A DNA stretch of 64,000 nucleotides from Calcarisporiella thermophila CBS 279.70 (GCF_041956535.1 NW_027192233.1:1-64000); one strand, 5' to 3'; shown: positions 1-10,960, numbered from the stretch's first letter. Notes: generated by a model from the sequence alone, not told the origin. Translations and numbers: made by a program.

Positions 1-77
1 TTTTTGAAAAAAAATCGAATCGGATATTTTTTCCCTATGAACCTTAAGGGCATGCGAAACCACTCCTTTCTTCGCTC

Positions 78-1415
78 TTCCGACATCATGCGAGCCAGGC
101 TGGATTCCGAAGAGGGTTCTCTACGCTAACCCATGCTCTGGCGTCGCATGAGTGCAGTGCTTTAGATAAGAGAATCAAGATATTCATTGATCTGAAGCAG
201 GCGTACGACCGGGTAAAAATCCAGCTGCTACTAAGAAAGCTGCTAGAAAAGACCGGGAGCCTGCCGATCGTGGTGAAGTTTACCCAAGCGTTGTTTACCG
301 ACTGTGCATCGCGGCCAGTGGTAAACGGAGTCATGTTGGAGCCGATTCGGCACGAGAGAGGTCTACTGCAGGGATCGTTGCTTTCGCCTTGGCTATTCGA
401 CGTCTATATAGACGATCTAGCAGAATGCCTGAATAACCAAGCGTCTCGAGACATGCCAAGAGCTCTTTTTTTCGCAGACGACATTCAGCTCCAGGTGGAG
501 ACACCGGAAGAGGCGCAAGAGACGTTACAAGTGCTCTCCGACTGAATTCGCGAAAATGGGATGGAAGCCAACATCAAGAAGAGTGCGGTTGTAGGGGCGA
601 CACCGGACCAAGTTTTCCTTCTAGCCGGAAAAGCCCTCCCGCATGTCCCTTCGTACAAATACTTAGGGTTCCCTCATCAAGCCAACGGAATTAATTGGGC
701 CGAGCATATTGACTCCAACTTGACTAAGGCCGAGGGTCTTCTTCGATTCTTTGAACGGGCAGGGCGAGGCTGGCCACCATGGATCCGGTTCACGCTCACA
801 AAAGCATTCCTTAGACCGGTTCTGGAATATGGGGCCCCTTTGCTTCATCCGTGGCTCCACGAATGTGGGCCCGAAAGAGAGAGGGAAGAAGCAAGAACCA
901 AATTTGAGAAAGTGCACCCATGAATCGTCCAGTGGATCTTCTTTAGAAGCCAGGAAGAGAACAAGAAGCTAGTGGTTTTGGAGTCGCTCTCTGGGCTAGG
1001 GGGGATACTGCAAAGATTCTCCGATCTTGCCTGCCGCTTCACGTTTTATCTAGACAAGATGGACCCATCAAACACAGCCAGACACCTCCTCACGACCTGG
1101 TTCAGCTCTTATCCGTGGCCTAGTCTACACATTCTTCTTAGATGCGTGTCGCATCCGTTACGCGTTCAATATAATGCGTTAACGCCCCAAGAAAGACGGA
1201 CGCTGCCACTCTCCGTGTTCCTCCTGAAAAACCGACTTTCCGAACTCTCTTCACGATCTGTACTCTGTCGATACATTTCCGAAGAGTGCAGGCAACCCCG
1301 AAGTGGATATGACCGATTTCTCACCCACTCCGATTCGCAGATAAGAATCTGGGAATTTCCTAAGTCCTTATCTTTATTTCGCCCTTTACGATTTCCCGCT
1401 TTACTTACCTTGTAG
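78..1415 (+). pseudogene. Degenerate non-LTR (LINE) reverse transcriptase, 5' end outside reliable view
   Basis: One reading frame across this stretch encodes a LINE-type reverse transcriptase. Near its start is the AGFRRG..ST motif typical of non-LTR enzymes. It is followed by FIDLKQAYDRV (motif A with catalytic Asp), GLLQGSLLSPWLFDVYIDDL and FADD (catalytic motif C), then NG...N..KS and a thumb-like region. The frame is broken by TGA codons at 543-545 and 921-923, so the copy is inactive. The first TGA sits where LINE enzymes normally have Trp before the NG..N..KS block, so TGG to TGA is the likely change. The last segment (972-1415) is alpha-helical and ends TAG; an AATAAA lies at 1444-1449. 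No endonuclease domain is visible; it would lie left of the window or is lost. Clade within the LINEs was not determined. Confidence 0.85.
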
Positions 1416-2166
1416 ATTATCACTCTTCTTTACATTAGAAGTCAATAAAAGAACCGTGGACCCCCCCTAACTACTGTGTGAAAAGCCTAAAAGATTGAGG
1501 GGTTGAGTTAAGAGACAAGCTACAAACGGTGAGAAGATCAGACAGAATCGCAGTAAGCCTTACTCTCAATATGGTACTCTGCTATTCTGCTGTTATCATA
1601 ATGACGACATTACATATAGTAGTGCGATTTTCACTTTCTCAAATACCGGAAATGCCATAATTTCTCATTAATCTTGTATTTTTTTTTTTAAAATCTAATG
1701 AAATACCACCTCGAACAAATAATGGGGCAATTGCTGATGAACAACCCGATGAGACGCCGACAGTGGATAGGTGCCAGGATTTTATTTTGAACTTAAATTT
1801 TGACTAGTTTGTTCGTAAGGGTTAAATCCTTGTTTATTGTTTTTCTTGTTATTATTCAAATAGTTCAGTTATTTGTCTTCTGATCCTTACTCCTATTTTC
1901 TCTTTTTATTTTTACTATTATTTTACTATAGGAGTCCGAAAGTCGCAAACTACTTTCGTTACACATGTAGATGGGATGATCAAGGGTATTTATAATTGCT
2001 GTAGGTAACGCAACTTGTAGTACCTCCATTTGGAGATATAAGGCTAAATAATGAGAAATTAAAAAAACATGAACTCAAAAAGTTAGCCGAGTGTACGTAC
2101 AGTACATTACAAGGGTAAGAAAATCAAGCAAGCTATTAATCACGTAAGCTATTAATCAAGTAAGCT
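1416..2166. other. AT-rich stretch without a gene
   Basis: This follows the LINE relic and probably includes its 3' untranslated tail. I see no open frame with recognisable protein features. A short direct repetition of the phrase aagctattaatca occurs at about 2131-2160, just before the next insertion. Confidence 0.5.
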
Positions 2167-2181
2167 ATTCTTAAAATAAAC
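2167..2181 (+). repeat. Left target-site duplication
   Basis: ATTCTTAAAATAAAC here is repeated exactly at 3165-3179. The two copies bracket a segment that ends in a run of A, which is the signature of target-primed retroposition. Confidence 0.8.
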
Positions 2182-3164
2182 GCCTACCATTTCGAATGCA
2201 CTCGAGCATCACCCGAGACAATCATCCTCCGTGCCAAAATGGACATCNNNNNNNNNNNNNNNNNNNNNNNNNNNNNNNNNNNNNNNNNNNNNNNNNNNNN
2301 NNNNNNNNNNNNNNNNNNNNNNNNNNNNNNNNNNNNNNNNNNNNNNNNNNNNNNNNNNNNNNNNNNNNNNNNNNNNNNNNNNNNNNNNNNNNNNNNNNNN
2401 NNNNNNNNNNNNNNNNNNNNNNNNNNNNNNNNNNNNNNNNNNNNNNNNNNNNNNNNNNNNNNNNNNNNNNNNNNNNNNNNNNNNNNNNNNNNNNNNNNNN
2501 NNNNNNNNNNNNNNNNNNNNNNNNNNNNNNNNNNNNNNNNNNNNNNNNNGAGGAGGCTATCGGAGGTGAACTGATAAAGGCACGTAAAAGACGAGAGATA
2601 GAGTTATTCCGAAGAAGGTGGTGCACTCAGGGAGCGGTAATAGAAAGTTCGGATAGAGCAAGACTAAAACTGGAGTGACGAAGCAACCCTTCCTCTCTCC
2701 CAATCCGCTCTTTCCCTCCTCCCCTCCTCCCCTCCTATTTACTTCATACCTTTCACCAAATACCCTATCTGTAAGAGGATACGTTCCATTATGGATATGC
2801 TCATAGCCCCACGACGATCTTTATGCAACACTATTTATGCCTTCACTGTTTCTTACTCTTTTGTTTCATAGCCACCTAGCTAAGCCATTAGCCACTTAAC
2901 CAAGCCATTAGCCACTGCATTATTCTTTTAACTTTTTAGCTTATAAAAATGTACTATTTTCCTTAGTTAATTTTAATAACAATAACCATAGTTTTTCCCT
3001 CCTTAATTTTCCACTGAACACTGACACATCGACTCCAGTTACACTATCACTATATACATCTAATGTACCCTTTATTCCTCCCTTTTTCTTATTTCATTGT
3101 AATCATTAAACTCTTGTAAGCTACGGAAACTAATAAAAGTCTCCGTTGATTGATCAAAAAAAAA
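2182..3164 (+). mobile_element. Retroposed element (LINE/SINE-like) with poly-A tail and 15-bp target duplication
   Basis: The segment is flanked by a perfect 15-bp direct repeat (2167-2181 and 3165-3179) and ends in about ten A residues (3156-3165), preceded by an AATAAA at 3132-3137. Its interior contains an open frame from ATG at 2196 that enters an assembly gap (N at 2248-2549). A frame leaves the gap as a basic, charged 43-residue tail ending TGA at 2676-2678. Continuity across the gap cannot be shown. A pyrimidine-rich CCTCC repeat follows at about 2700-2740, then about 400 bases of untranslated sequence. The basic tail resembles nothing I can name, so the element could be a truncated LINE 3' end, a nonautonomous retroposon or a retrocopied cellular mRNA. 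The perfect duplication means it inserted recently. Confidence 0.7.
2248..2549. other. Assembly gap (302 N)
   Basis: This run of N lies inside the retroposed element. Open frames that appear to run through it are artefacts of unknown bases. Confidence 0.99.
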
Positions 3165-3179
3165 ATTCTTAAAATAAAC
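3165..3179 (+). repeat. Right target-site duplication
   Basis: Exact second copy of the 15-bp sequence at 2167-2181, directly after the poly-A run. The first A may belong to the tail. Confidence 0.8.
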
Positions 3180-4693
3180 TATCGTATTGTTACACTCAGC
3201 CTTTCTTCGCTCCCAAACATAATCATTATAATTTCTTAACACTTAAGACCTGGAAATTCATTCTAGACTAAACATTTAATTAATTTTATTAAACTAATTA
3301 TCGATCTTTGTTTATCATTCCTTGTCCATTTGCCCATTTTATCCATTATTCTAATTGAATTAAGATTTTTCATTTATTCAATAAGAATCCGAATCATTAA
3401 CTCTCTCAGAACCGTTACACATAAGAATTTGCCCCACGAAAAGTTGTTAGATATAGAAAGCGGACCCCAAACCAAGCTATCCCAATTTAGACTTGCTGAT
3501 TTCGAAATTTGGGTTAGAAATTTCTCTTTCTCATTACACCCCAAAAATGTTGTAGATTTAACTGCCTGGTGGGTATTACATGGACAGAGCCTCTTCGACG
3601 GCTGTACAATAATCGGAGGTCGATAACCACTGAAAACTGGATCAAACAATACGCATTTTAAAGCCATGCTCGACCGAATTGTTCCATCACCCTCACCTGC
3701 TCCGGCTTTGCAGTACGCGAAATTGAACGCCGCTCGATGTAAGCCATTTAAAAATATTAGCATGGTAATTTTTTTTTCGAAGATGAGCGCTTGTTCTAGA
3801 AGAAGGAAAAAAGACTGCCAAGTCGTAGAAGGTTGATTACAAGAGAGAAATTTAAGGGTTGTTCAGTGGAACAGTGGAACTAGCAAAATAAATACTTGAT
3901 AGTATATAATTATGTTTCATGAGAATAGCCATTATTTCTGTAGTCAAGGGCAACTCTGGCGTTGCGACGGGCAATCATCAGGAAATCACTATTCTTCTTG
4001 GCCATGAGCGGATGGTAAACGGATGTAGCAGATCTCCAAAGTGTAAACCAATAGATCCATACAAGAGTAGGCAACATCTAGCTCTAGGCAGAATCTTGAC
4101 TAGTGTTTTTCACATGATATCGTGGTTGACGAGTAAAATTCTTGCCTGGCATAGGTTCTAACCGAGATCCAATGTAACTATGAGGCATCGTAGGGAGCTC
4201 CGACACCATAACTTTCGGATTTTTGAAAGAAAAAGCATTTGGTCTGCCTTTTCACTGGTTTCAAATCCAAGAATAGTCTTTGGGTGAACAAAATTGGATG
4301 GGTCTGTGTACAAGAGTATAAGACCACCGAAATCTCATGACATCATCTACCAATTCCATCGAAACTTCTCGATTCCATGGAGAATTCCCGGGCTTGCTTT
4401 CATCAGCATGGAGACACCAGTCAGATGTAGATTCAATTTTCGTGGCATACTAAGAATCTATCAGGCGGATTCCACCCTCGTGGAGATTAGTTATCCTATA
4501 TGGCAACTGACATACTTTTTAAAGCCATCTCATTCTACCTTCAAGATATAAATTCGCGTATATTTCAAAGAACAGGGACACTACACTTGCAGGAAGTAAC
4601 AACCTTGCTCATCTTCTTACATATCCTCTTCCAATCTCTTGATATATCCCCACGTTGGCAAGAGTAAATAACAATAACTTCACTTCGAACACT
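3180..4693. other. Intergenic; short unrecognised open frames only
   Basis: Overlapping open frames exist on both strands between about 3330 and 3763 (up to 129 codons), but none shows a known motif, a signal peptide or convincing splice partners. They may be remains of an old repeat. The end of the region holds a TATAAA at 4547-4552, about 145 bases before the start codon of the next gene, which is a candidate promoter element. Confidence 0.4.
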
Positions 4694-5614
4694 ATGATTC
4701 AAATACGTTTACTGCTATTGTGCATTATCGTGAGCTTGCTTCCAAATCTCACTTATGGGAGGATCAATTCCCAGTTTTTAGGTAGTTTTAGCAATCCAGC
4801 AGCCAATCTCATCAGAGTTGTGAAACGAGGACAGCATCCTGAATGTTGGGAGGTAAAGTGGCCTCGGCGCTCCATGGATTTCAACATAAAGAAGGGGGTT
4901 ATTGTTGGCCTTATTGCACCTGCGTTAGATGCGGCATTTAGTGGTATTGACTTTGCCATGGATTGTATCATACTCACTAAGGAAGAGATGGGATGCACTA
5001 GAAAGATACCAACAGCTTGGGAGGGCGATCGATGCACAGCTGGGGTAACGCCTCTTGCGAGTATCAATGTTACCGACAGTGATATCGAAACCAAGATGGG
5101 AAACAAATTAAAGGTCGAAGGTTCTAAAAAGACGCTTGAGTTAAGTGAAGACGATATAAAGAACGGGCTCAATACAACTGGAGAAGCAACCTATGATTTT
5201 GATGCAGATATGAACAATTCATCCAAATATTCCTTAACTGCAACTTGGTCTCAACAACTTAATAACACCGTATCGGAGTTCAGAAACTTCATAGAGGATT
5301 GTCGAAAAGGCCCTATCTCCCTGCAAACTTGTACAATCGGATTCTACTTTGCCATGAAACAGAGAAATAGGCCCGTGAGAACCTGCGAGCTATTACAATA
5401 TACAAACGAAACTAATGTAAACAAGGAGAGGGCAGCATGTGGAGACAATGTAACCGTACAACGATATTTCGATAGATGCATTAATGGAAGATGTGTGTCA
5501 AGCGATATTAACGTGATGAATGGTCGATATGATTGTAAGAATGGTCAGGGCAGCGAATGTTGGCGGGTGCTCAATGAGAGGGGGCTTATAAGTGGACTTT
5601 CTGGGCTTGAATGA
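4694..5614 (+). CDS. Secreted cysteine-rich glycoprotein of unknown function
   Basis: A single exon encodes 306 residues. The start is the ATG at 4694; the frame is open upstream only through a TTG. The first 20 or so residues form a classic signal peptide (Arg, a Leu/Ile-rich core, then a small-residue cleavage site near TYG-R). The mature part has 12 cysteines, an even number that fits disulfide pairing, and six N-glycosylation sequons (for example NVT, NTT, NSS, NNT, NET). Two short Cys-Trp units, PECW and SECW, lie near the two ends of the mature chain. The middle carries an acidic, Thr/Ser-rich stretch. I recognise no catalytic motif or named family. An extracellular, perhaps host- or substrate-facing protein is the most that can be inferred. 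It sits between mobile elements, with no other gene nearby. Confidence 0.75.
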   Translation: MIQIRLLLLCIIVSLLPNLTYGRINSQFLGSFSNPAANLIRVVKRGQHPECWEVKWPRRSMDFNIKKGVIVGLIAPALDAAFSGIDFAMDCIILTKEEMGCTRKIPTAWEGDRCTAGVTPLASINVTDSDIETKMGNKLKVEGSKKTLELSEDDIKNGLNTTGEATYDFDADMNNSSKYSLTATWSQQLNNTVSEFRNFIEDCRKGPISLQTCTIGFYFAMKQRNRPVRTCELLQYTNETNVNKERAACGDNVTVQRYFDRCINGRCVSSDINVMNGRYDCKNGQGSECWRVLNERGLISGLSGLE

Positions 5615-5828
5615 TATAGACATAACCTTTATTATTCATGATAAACTTGAACATAAACCTATCAATTAGCAAATAACATATAGGCATCATAGGTTAAATA
5701 CTATACATTGTTTAGAAGAGAGAGTATTTATAATATAGAGTATTTATATAATAGCAATTTAAAACACATTTTTAAATCTGTTCATAAGTGACTTATGTAG
5801 TAATAATACGAATAAAATGCGGCCTACG

Positions 5829-5973
5829 TCAGTAGCCCATGCTTCACGATAACGAGGTCGTTTTATTGATCAAAATGAACTACCTCCAGAGAACATTGCA
5901 TAGAAATTCAAATATATTTAAAGAAATTTAAAGAAATCTGAGGATAAGGACAAGTCTATATATGCTGTCGTTT
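5829..5973 (+). repeat. Left terminal inverted repeat of the 5.8-6.9 kb element
   Basis: Pairs with 6781-6928 in inverted orientation. The longest exact block near the tip is CCATGCTTCACGAT at 5837-5850. Confidence 0.7.
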
Positions 5974-6780
5974 TTCAAGTGCAACTCCTTAGCCGTTATT
6001 GAGATGGCTTAATTCTGTTCAAGAAAAACTGCCCTAGCCCACACAAGCAATTGAGCTGCGCACGGGTACAGAAAGATCGCTCATGGCACTACCCTCTCCA
6101 GTGCTTTTCCGCAAGAGTCGTCGATGGACACCAGCAGACGATATAACAGACACGATTGGGCACAAAATACCTAATACCTCACGCCAAGAGAAACCACAAC
6201 AAACCATGGCAACTGACCAAGCCAGATCACAGTAATCTCAAATCACATCGTCGAACAGAGCAAAAAATGGAAAAAGGCGAGCGGAGCAAAACAGCCATCC
6301 CTGTCCAATGTTTGGCTCACAATACAAGCCCGCGACAAGTAGCGCCATGCGTAACAGCCAGGGGGATTGTTGAGAAAATTTAGAAGCACGCGTTGAGGAA
6401 TTCCTGCCCCTTTATGGATACCCAAAAATCATAAGAATAGGCTACAAGATACAATTCTGGAAACAACCGCAGTTCAATCACTTCTCTCCGCATAAGAGAC
6501 TCCCAGTCGACCACCAGAGCGTGAAGGCCATTTCTGAAATTAGGCTCTTCAAGCTCGGAGTAATTAACCCTCGGCAACTTGCTGCATTCCTGGGAGCTAT
6601 GAATGCAGCCTGCCTGCGGTCGTGCCGGGAAGGTTATTCGCTCACTCACTAATGATAGTAATATCCTCACCCTCCCCTCTAACTCCAACTGGGATACCCC
6701 GTTCTCGATACCGGGGTAAGCGTTGCAAAAGAGTTTAGAGTTAACCCTTCTTCTTGAGAGGGCCAAGTAGTTACACCTAG

Positions 6781-6928
6781 GAAACGACAATTTTGTATAG
6801 TCTTAATTTTATCTTCGGATTTTTTTAAATTTCTTAAAATTATTTGATTTTCTATGTAATATTCTCTGGAAATAGCTCATTTTGACCCAATAAAACGGCC
6901 GTATCATCGTGAAGCATGGACTGTTGGT
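6781..6928 (-). repeat. Right terminal inverted repeat of the 5.8-6.9 kb element
   Basis: Inverted, imperfect copy of 5829-5973; the ATCGTGAAGCATGG block near the outer end matches the left tip exactly when reverse-complemented. Confidence 0.7.
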
Positions 6929-8079
6929 CGCCTACTCTATTTATACTAAGCCGTCACATACACTAGGCTTAGTGTTAAAGAAAAGGCCAATAATAGTCGA
7001 AGTTGAAGAAAATAATATCCATTAGTTTATAATGCCCTACCAGCATTAATAAGTAAGATAGTCACAATAATAATTTAATAAATAGTTAAATATTAAAAAT
7101 TCACACGACATAAATAAATTTAGTGTGTTCTGAGCCACAAATGTCTCCATATCAATTGATTACGACATTGAGAAATATAGCGTAATCTGTGTCAAATATA
7201 AGCAACTCTCAATATATCGTACCAAGAAATTTCTCAACCCCGTTATTCAAGGTAACTTCTTTTTGGACTCAGTCCCGTTTTGTCCAATTAATGGCCTTTT
7301 TATCTCAACCCACTTTCTTTGCATATTCTAGACTTTATTCTGAATGAAACCGTACCAATAAGGGCCTTTTCTCAATTTAAATGATTTCAAAGGGTAAGCA
7401 TATTAATATAATATCAATCTAGACGCTCAAAATTTTGTGGAATGGTACCATTTCCTCAGTAACCATTCATATTAAAATTTATTATCAGTTAACATAGTAT
7501 TCAATTAATATGGGTTAATAACCTGATATATCCAAATTGAAGACCAGTTTCTTAAAAAATAAAATTCAAAAAGGGCATGTTTTTATCAGATGCACAAAAT
7601 ACTTCAACTTTTTAACCTGATGGATAGTAGAAAAAGTTGTTAATAAAATTAGTTTTTGGATTTATGAAAGACATTGATCACAGGTGATGATTGGTTTACA
7701 AGAATGATTATATAATGAATAGACACCACTAAAGGTAGCGGATATGGGTCACAAAATAGAAATCCCTTAGAGAAAATCCGAGAGGTAAAAAGTAGGGTCT
7801 TTGGCGGGTATCCCAACTTGCCCAAGTGGTATCAAAATTTTATGGCAGGAGCCATAGCTGGGTGGCCATTAAGAAATTTCCATGTGATGGAAAAGTGGTG
7901 ATAATTGGATAGGTTTTTGAATAACCTATCACATAAGATGGGCCAAATTTTGTGTGGCGCGTTAGGTTACTCTATGGTGGTTACAATGGAAAATTGTAGG
8001 GAAATCTGTTCAAGGACAAAACAAGTTATACTTATTGCAAATAAACCAATCAATAACACAGAATTTCAACAATGTTTTG
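6929..8079. other. AT-rich intergenic, upstream of the lipase gene
   Basis: I see no gene. A long frame from 7905 is only an upstream extension of the lipase frame; the signal peptide fixes the real start at 8157. A CCAAT motif (8046-8050) lies near the lipase TATA box. Confidence 0.45.
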
Positions 8080-8087
8080 TATATATA
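8080..8087 (+). promoter_or_regulatory. TATA box of the lipase gene
   Basis: TATATATA lies 70 bases before the lipase start codon, with a CCAAT about 30 bases further upstream. This is ordinary spacing for a fungal core promoter. Confidence 0.5.
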
Positions 8088-8156
8088 GGGGCAATGAATC
8101 AAAAATTATACTGCACACTTTCCTTTAATTTCAAAAACTTAGATATTGTGTTGAGA

Positions 8157-9370
8157 ATGCGTTTGATCATCGCTTTCCTTTTGACTCTTCCCTTTGCACT
8201 CGCACAACCACCACCTCTCAATCCGCCCAGGAACATTTCGAATGGGAAATTTTCCAAATTAAACCAACAGCAGCCCAACACTACCAAGCCAAGCATATCT
8301 AGAACTGCCTTTGAAGAGGTCGATGTAAAAAGGTAAAGTCCTATTTTACCTCAGTTGACAAACTTAGTATGGAAAATACTTAAGTAATTTATAAAATTGT
8401 TTAAAATAGTGGGAACGCGACACAAACAACTGGGCAGGAGCCCGCTATGGTAACAAAGATTGATGGCCCGATAATCGCTCAGGAAAAAGTTTCAGAAATG
8501 GAAACAAAAATACGCTCAAGTGGCTCGAGAAGTGGGCGAGGCATATCTTTTGGCGATAAATCGTTCCCCGAACCGAATTGTAAAAATTTATTGAACTCTG
8601 ACGGCAGCTTCAACATCCCGAAATTTAATATCAACCAAGATTACGGAGAAAAATTGAGATGCTATGCGATTTTATCATACTGTGCGAACTCACCAAATCC
8701 TAAGATTGCTGAGCAGTTAAACAATGCAGGGGGATTCTTTCAATCGTATATATCAGCCAATACAAAAGCATTTATGGCCAAAGCTAAAGACAGTATAATA
8801 ATCTCGTTTGCGGGTACAGATGATTTGAAAGATATCATGGACGACGTGCGCGCAGGACATTATGTATTTGCGGACGGTGTTCGAATTTCGCAAGGATTCT
8901 ACGACTATGTGAACAGAGTATATGGGAAAATGATCCAGGATTTATCAAATTTGGTTCAACGTGATAAGCCAAGTAGAGTTATACTTACTGGACACAGTTT
9001 AGGTGGGGCCGCCGCACAGATAGCAGCTCGCAGAATAAGCTTCGAACCACGAATTAATGGTGTATCGCTAGAAGTAGCAACGTTTGGCCAACCTGCCGCA
9101 GGGAACTTACAATTTGCACAAAATATCGAGAAAATAACCAATGGAAAAAACGTACGATATATAAATAGCAGGGATCCCATTTCATCAGGTTTTCTAAACT
9201 ATGCAGATATACGGATTTTTGGTTGCCTAGAATCTTCCGAAAAATGCACCTGGAAACACACCAGCAAATCATTTCGAGCAGATGATGGCACTGAGTCTTA
9301 TGGTGTTAATATTTTCAAACCTCATAGTGTATTTTTTAAAACTAGAAACCCAGAATGCAGCTCATTCTAA
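8157..9370 (+). CDS. Secreted class 3 (fungal-type) triacylglycerol lipase
   Basis: Two exons, 8157-8332 and 8410-9370, are joined across a 77-bp GT-AG intron and encode 378 residues. The start is the ATG at 8157, which opens a signal peptide ending ALA-Q; the frame upstream of it is not coding. A Pro/Asn-rich propeptide-like segment follows. The alpha/beta-hydrolase core then shows SFAGTDD (oxyanion region), the nucleophile elbow GHSLGG (Ser near residue 255), the catalytic Asp in SRDP (near 314) and the catalytic His in KPHSVFF (near 364). Order and spacing match Lipase_3 (PF01764). It should hydrolyse ester bonds of triacylglycerols or similar lipids outside the cell; the exact substrate is not visible. 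All catalytic residues are present and nothing suggests decay. Confidence 0.93.
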
Positions 9371-9507
9371 TTTGATAGACATATTAACTTATACTGCTTA
9401 TATCATTATTTACTTTCCATATCAAATAAATTTGAAATTTAAAATATTGCTGTGAATTTGAAGATTATCTTTTGAGCTGCTATTGGTCACATTTAGTTCA
9501 TCGGTTA
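9371..9507. other. 3' flank of lipase gene
   Basis: Short AT-rich spacer that contains an AATAAA (9425-9430). No gene is seen. Confidence 0.4.
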
Positions 9508-9765
9508 TTACACACAACAATGCTTTTTGTTTTGCTTTATCACACGAAACAATTCACGATATTGCTGATCTATCATAATCCGAGGTCTCCCTAAGGATTT
9601 CACTGGATCTACGGATCCAGTATTCTTCCATCGATTGATTATTCTATGTTGGAGAACGACCAGGCATGATCTAAGTCTGAATAGTCGTTGTGTTACGACG
9701 ATTATTTCATACTTATACAAATATGTATAAGCATGTATCTTATCATCATTATTAGTCATCATCAC
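9508..9765 (-). pseudogene. Tc1/mariner transposase fragment (N-terminal helix-turn-helix)
   Basis: The minus-strand frame has the pattern of the second helix-turn-helix of Tc1-type transposases: INRWKNTGSVDPVKSLGRPR, then Asp-Gln-Gln and a helix ending at a stop (9508-9510). The GRPR AT-hook-like motif and the preceding W..TG are characteristic. No DDE catalytic region follows on this strand, so only an N-terminal scrap remains. The first 25 or so codons are probably not original coding sequence. The copy is unlike the better-preserved one at 32215-33156. Confidence 0.65.
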
Positions 9766-10343
9766 CTATTCTATCATATATATAGGATGTGCTTTCTCTC
9801 TTTTGAATTCCCTTTTGGTGTGTGTTATTTGTGTTATCCCTTCTATCTGTCTTCTTTCCTTTTATTAATATACTCTTAATAAGATCCAACATTCTACCCT
9901 CTGTTCATGCCAGAACACCAGACAATTCGTTGGTGCTTTTATTGTACTTGCTGTATATACTCCGATTTTTTCAGAACGAAGAGTATCTGAAATTTTGTAC
10001 TGTTTTTTTCAGACACATACAGGAAATTAGAGTATGATTTTTCGATTTTCTTGTGATCGCTGATGGAAAAAATGAATTGTAGCACTGAATAGTAATTTCG
10101 AGATTGGTCAAATTAATAATTATATCATTCATTTTGTCAGTATATTGCAAATCTTTACTCTAAACCCCAATTCTAAGCCCAAATTGAAGCCCCAAATTAA
10201 TGCCTCATCTACAACAGTTATATTTGTTATATGTGGCATTATGAATTATAATAAAATTAGCCTTAACTTTCGCCTCGTAGGTAATAACAAGATTGCAATC
10301 AGACGTCGAGAGACCAGCTTGGCCAGAGTCACAACCTCCGCAG
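9766..10343. other. AT-rich intergenic
   Basis: Pyrimidine-rich, low-complexity sequence. I see no gene or motif in it. Confidence 0.4.
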
Positions 10344-10960
10344 CTAATCCAGATCCTCCATGCTTTGAGACAATGCCAGCTGAGATCCTGCTTTTGTGCC
10401 GACAAATATGCGTGCCATCTCCTCAGGGATCCAGCGCTCCCATAGGTTGCCAATGATTGCGGGATCGGACTTTAAATAGGTCGTTGTCGAGTATATCGCG
10501 CCAATCATCTTGTGTTGATCGTGAAAAAAACTTATTGCTGCCCGGATAACCAAGGGTTCATCAATGAAGGCCGCTAAACCAGAATACGGGCTCGAAGTCA
10601 TGAAGGCTTCGGCTCTACCTGGAACTCCTTGCTGCTCTTGTCGAAGAAAACTATCACTCGAAATTTCGCCTGACATTGCACTCTCTAGCCGCGGGCGCTC
10701 GCATGAGTCAATAGTAGACAGAAGTTCATAACAGGTACGCATTTTCCTGCAACCAGAAGGGCCAAGTGAAACCTTAATATTCGACGATTGACTTGCCCCA
10801 TTCCTTGAAAAATTTCGCCAAGGTGCGTCAAAGCGTCAAGGCTATCTCTGAATTCAGGTAGCGAGTGCAAAAGCAGAGATGGACACTGAGACCACATCAT
10901 AGGAATGTGGACATCAGGTTTAATGAGCGAAGCATTTCCGCCTGAAGATCGATGGTAATA
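10344..10960 (-). other. Possible decayed coding segment, family unknown
   Basis: This patch is richer in GC than its surroundings and has overlapping minus-strand frames (10685-10900 and 10344-10742) that could be exons or frameshifted pieces of one protein. The predicted peptides are helical and contain Cys, Leu and Pro in a pattern loosely like the middle of fungal transcription-factor domains. I cannot support that assignment. No start, no splice pair with matching phase and no diagnostic motif were found. It may be a gene relic. Confidence 0.2.

Larger units (their letters stand above)
5829..6928. mobile_element. DNA element with ~145-bp imperfect terminal inverted repeats
   Basis: The left arm (about 5829-5973) is the imperfect reverse complement of the right arm (about 6781-6928). 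Both contain CCATGCTTCACGAT near the outer end, then GTTTTATTG, TCAAAATGA, TCCAGAGAA and TACATAGAAA-like blocks in the same order. The interior is about 800 bases and has no intact transposase. The longest open frame, 6380-6790 on the minus strand, lacks an ATG start and has no recognisable transposase motif. This points to a nonautonomous element (MITE-like) or a deletion derivative. The outer boundaries are uncertain by about 10 bases and I could not identify a clear target duplication. The arms have diverged visibly, so it is not a fresh insertion. Confidence 0.7.

Noticed and set aside
78-1415. Use of UGA as tryptophan (alternative genetic code)
   Set aside because: Both odd TGAs are in a transposon relic. 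Intact genes use TGG for conserved Trp and at least one intact gene ends at TGA.
2196-2678. Long open frames spanning the N run at 2248-2549
   Set aside because: Unknown bases cannot contain stops, so these frames are artefacts; only the real sequence on each side was interpreted.
4655-4693. Start of the secreted glycoprotein at 4655
   Set aside because: That codon is TTG; the first ATG, at 4694, directly opens the signal peptide.
7905-8156. N-terminal extension of the lipase to 7905
   Set aside because: The extension overlaps the TATA box and would bury the signal peptide that begins at 8157.
10344-10960. Fungal transcription-factor (Zn2Cys6-type) gene
   Set aside because: No zinc cluster, no consistent exon phase and only vague resemblance; kept as an unassigned possible relic.
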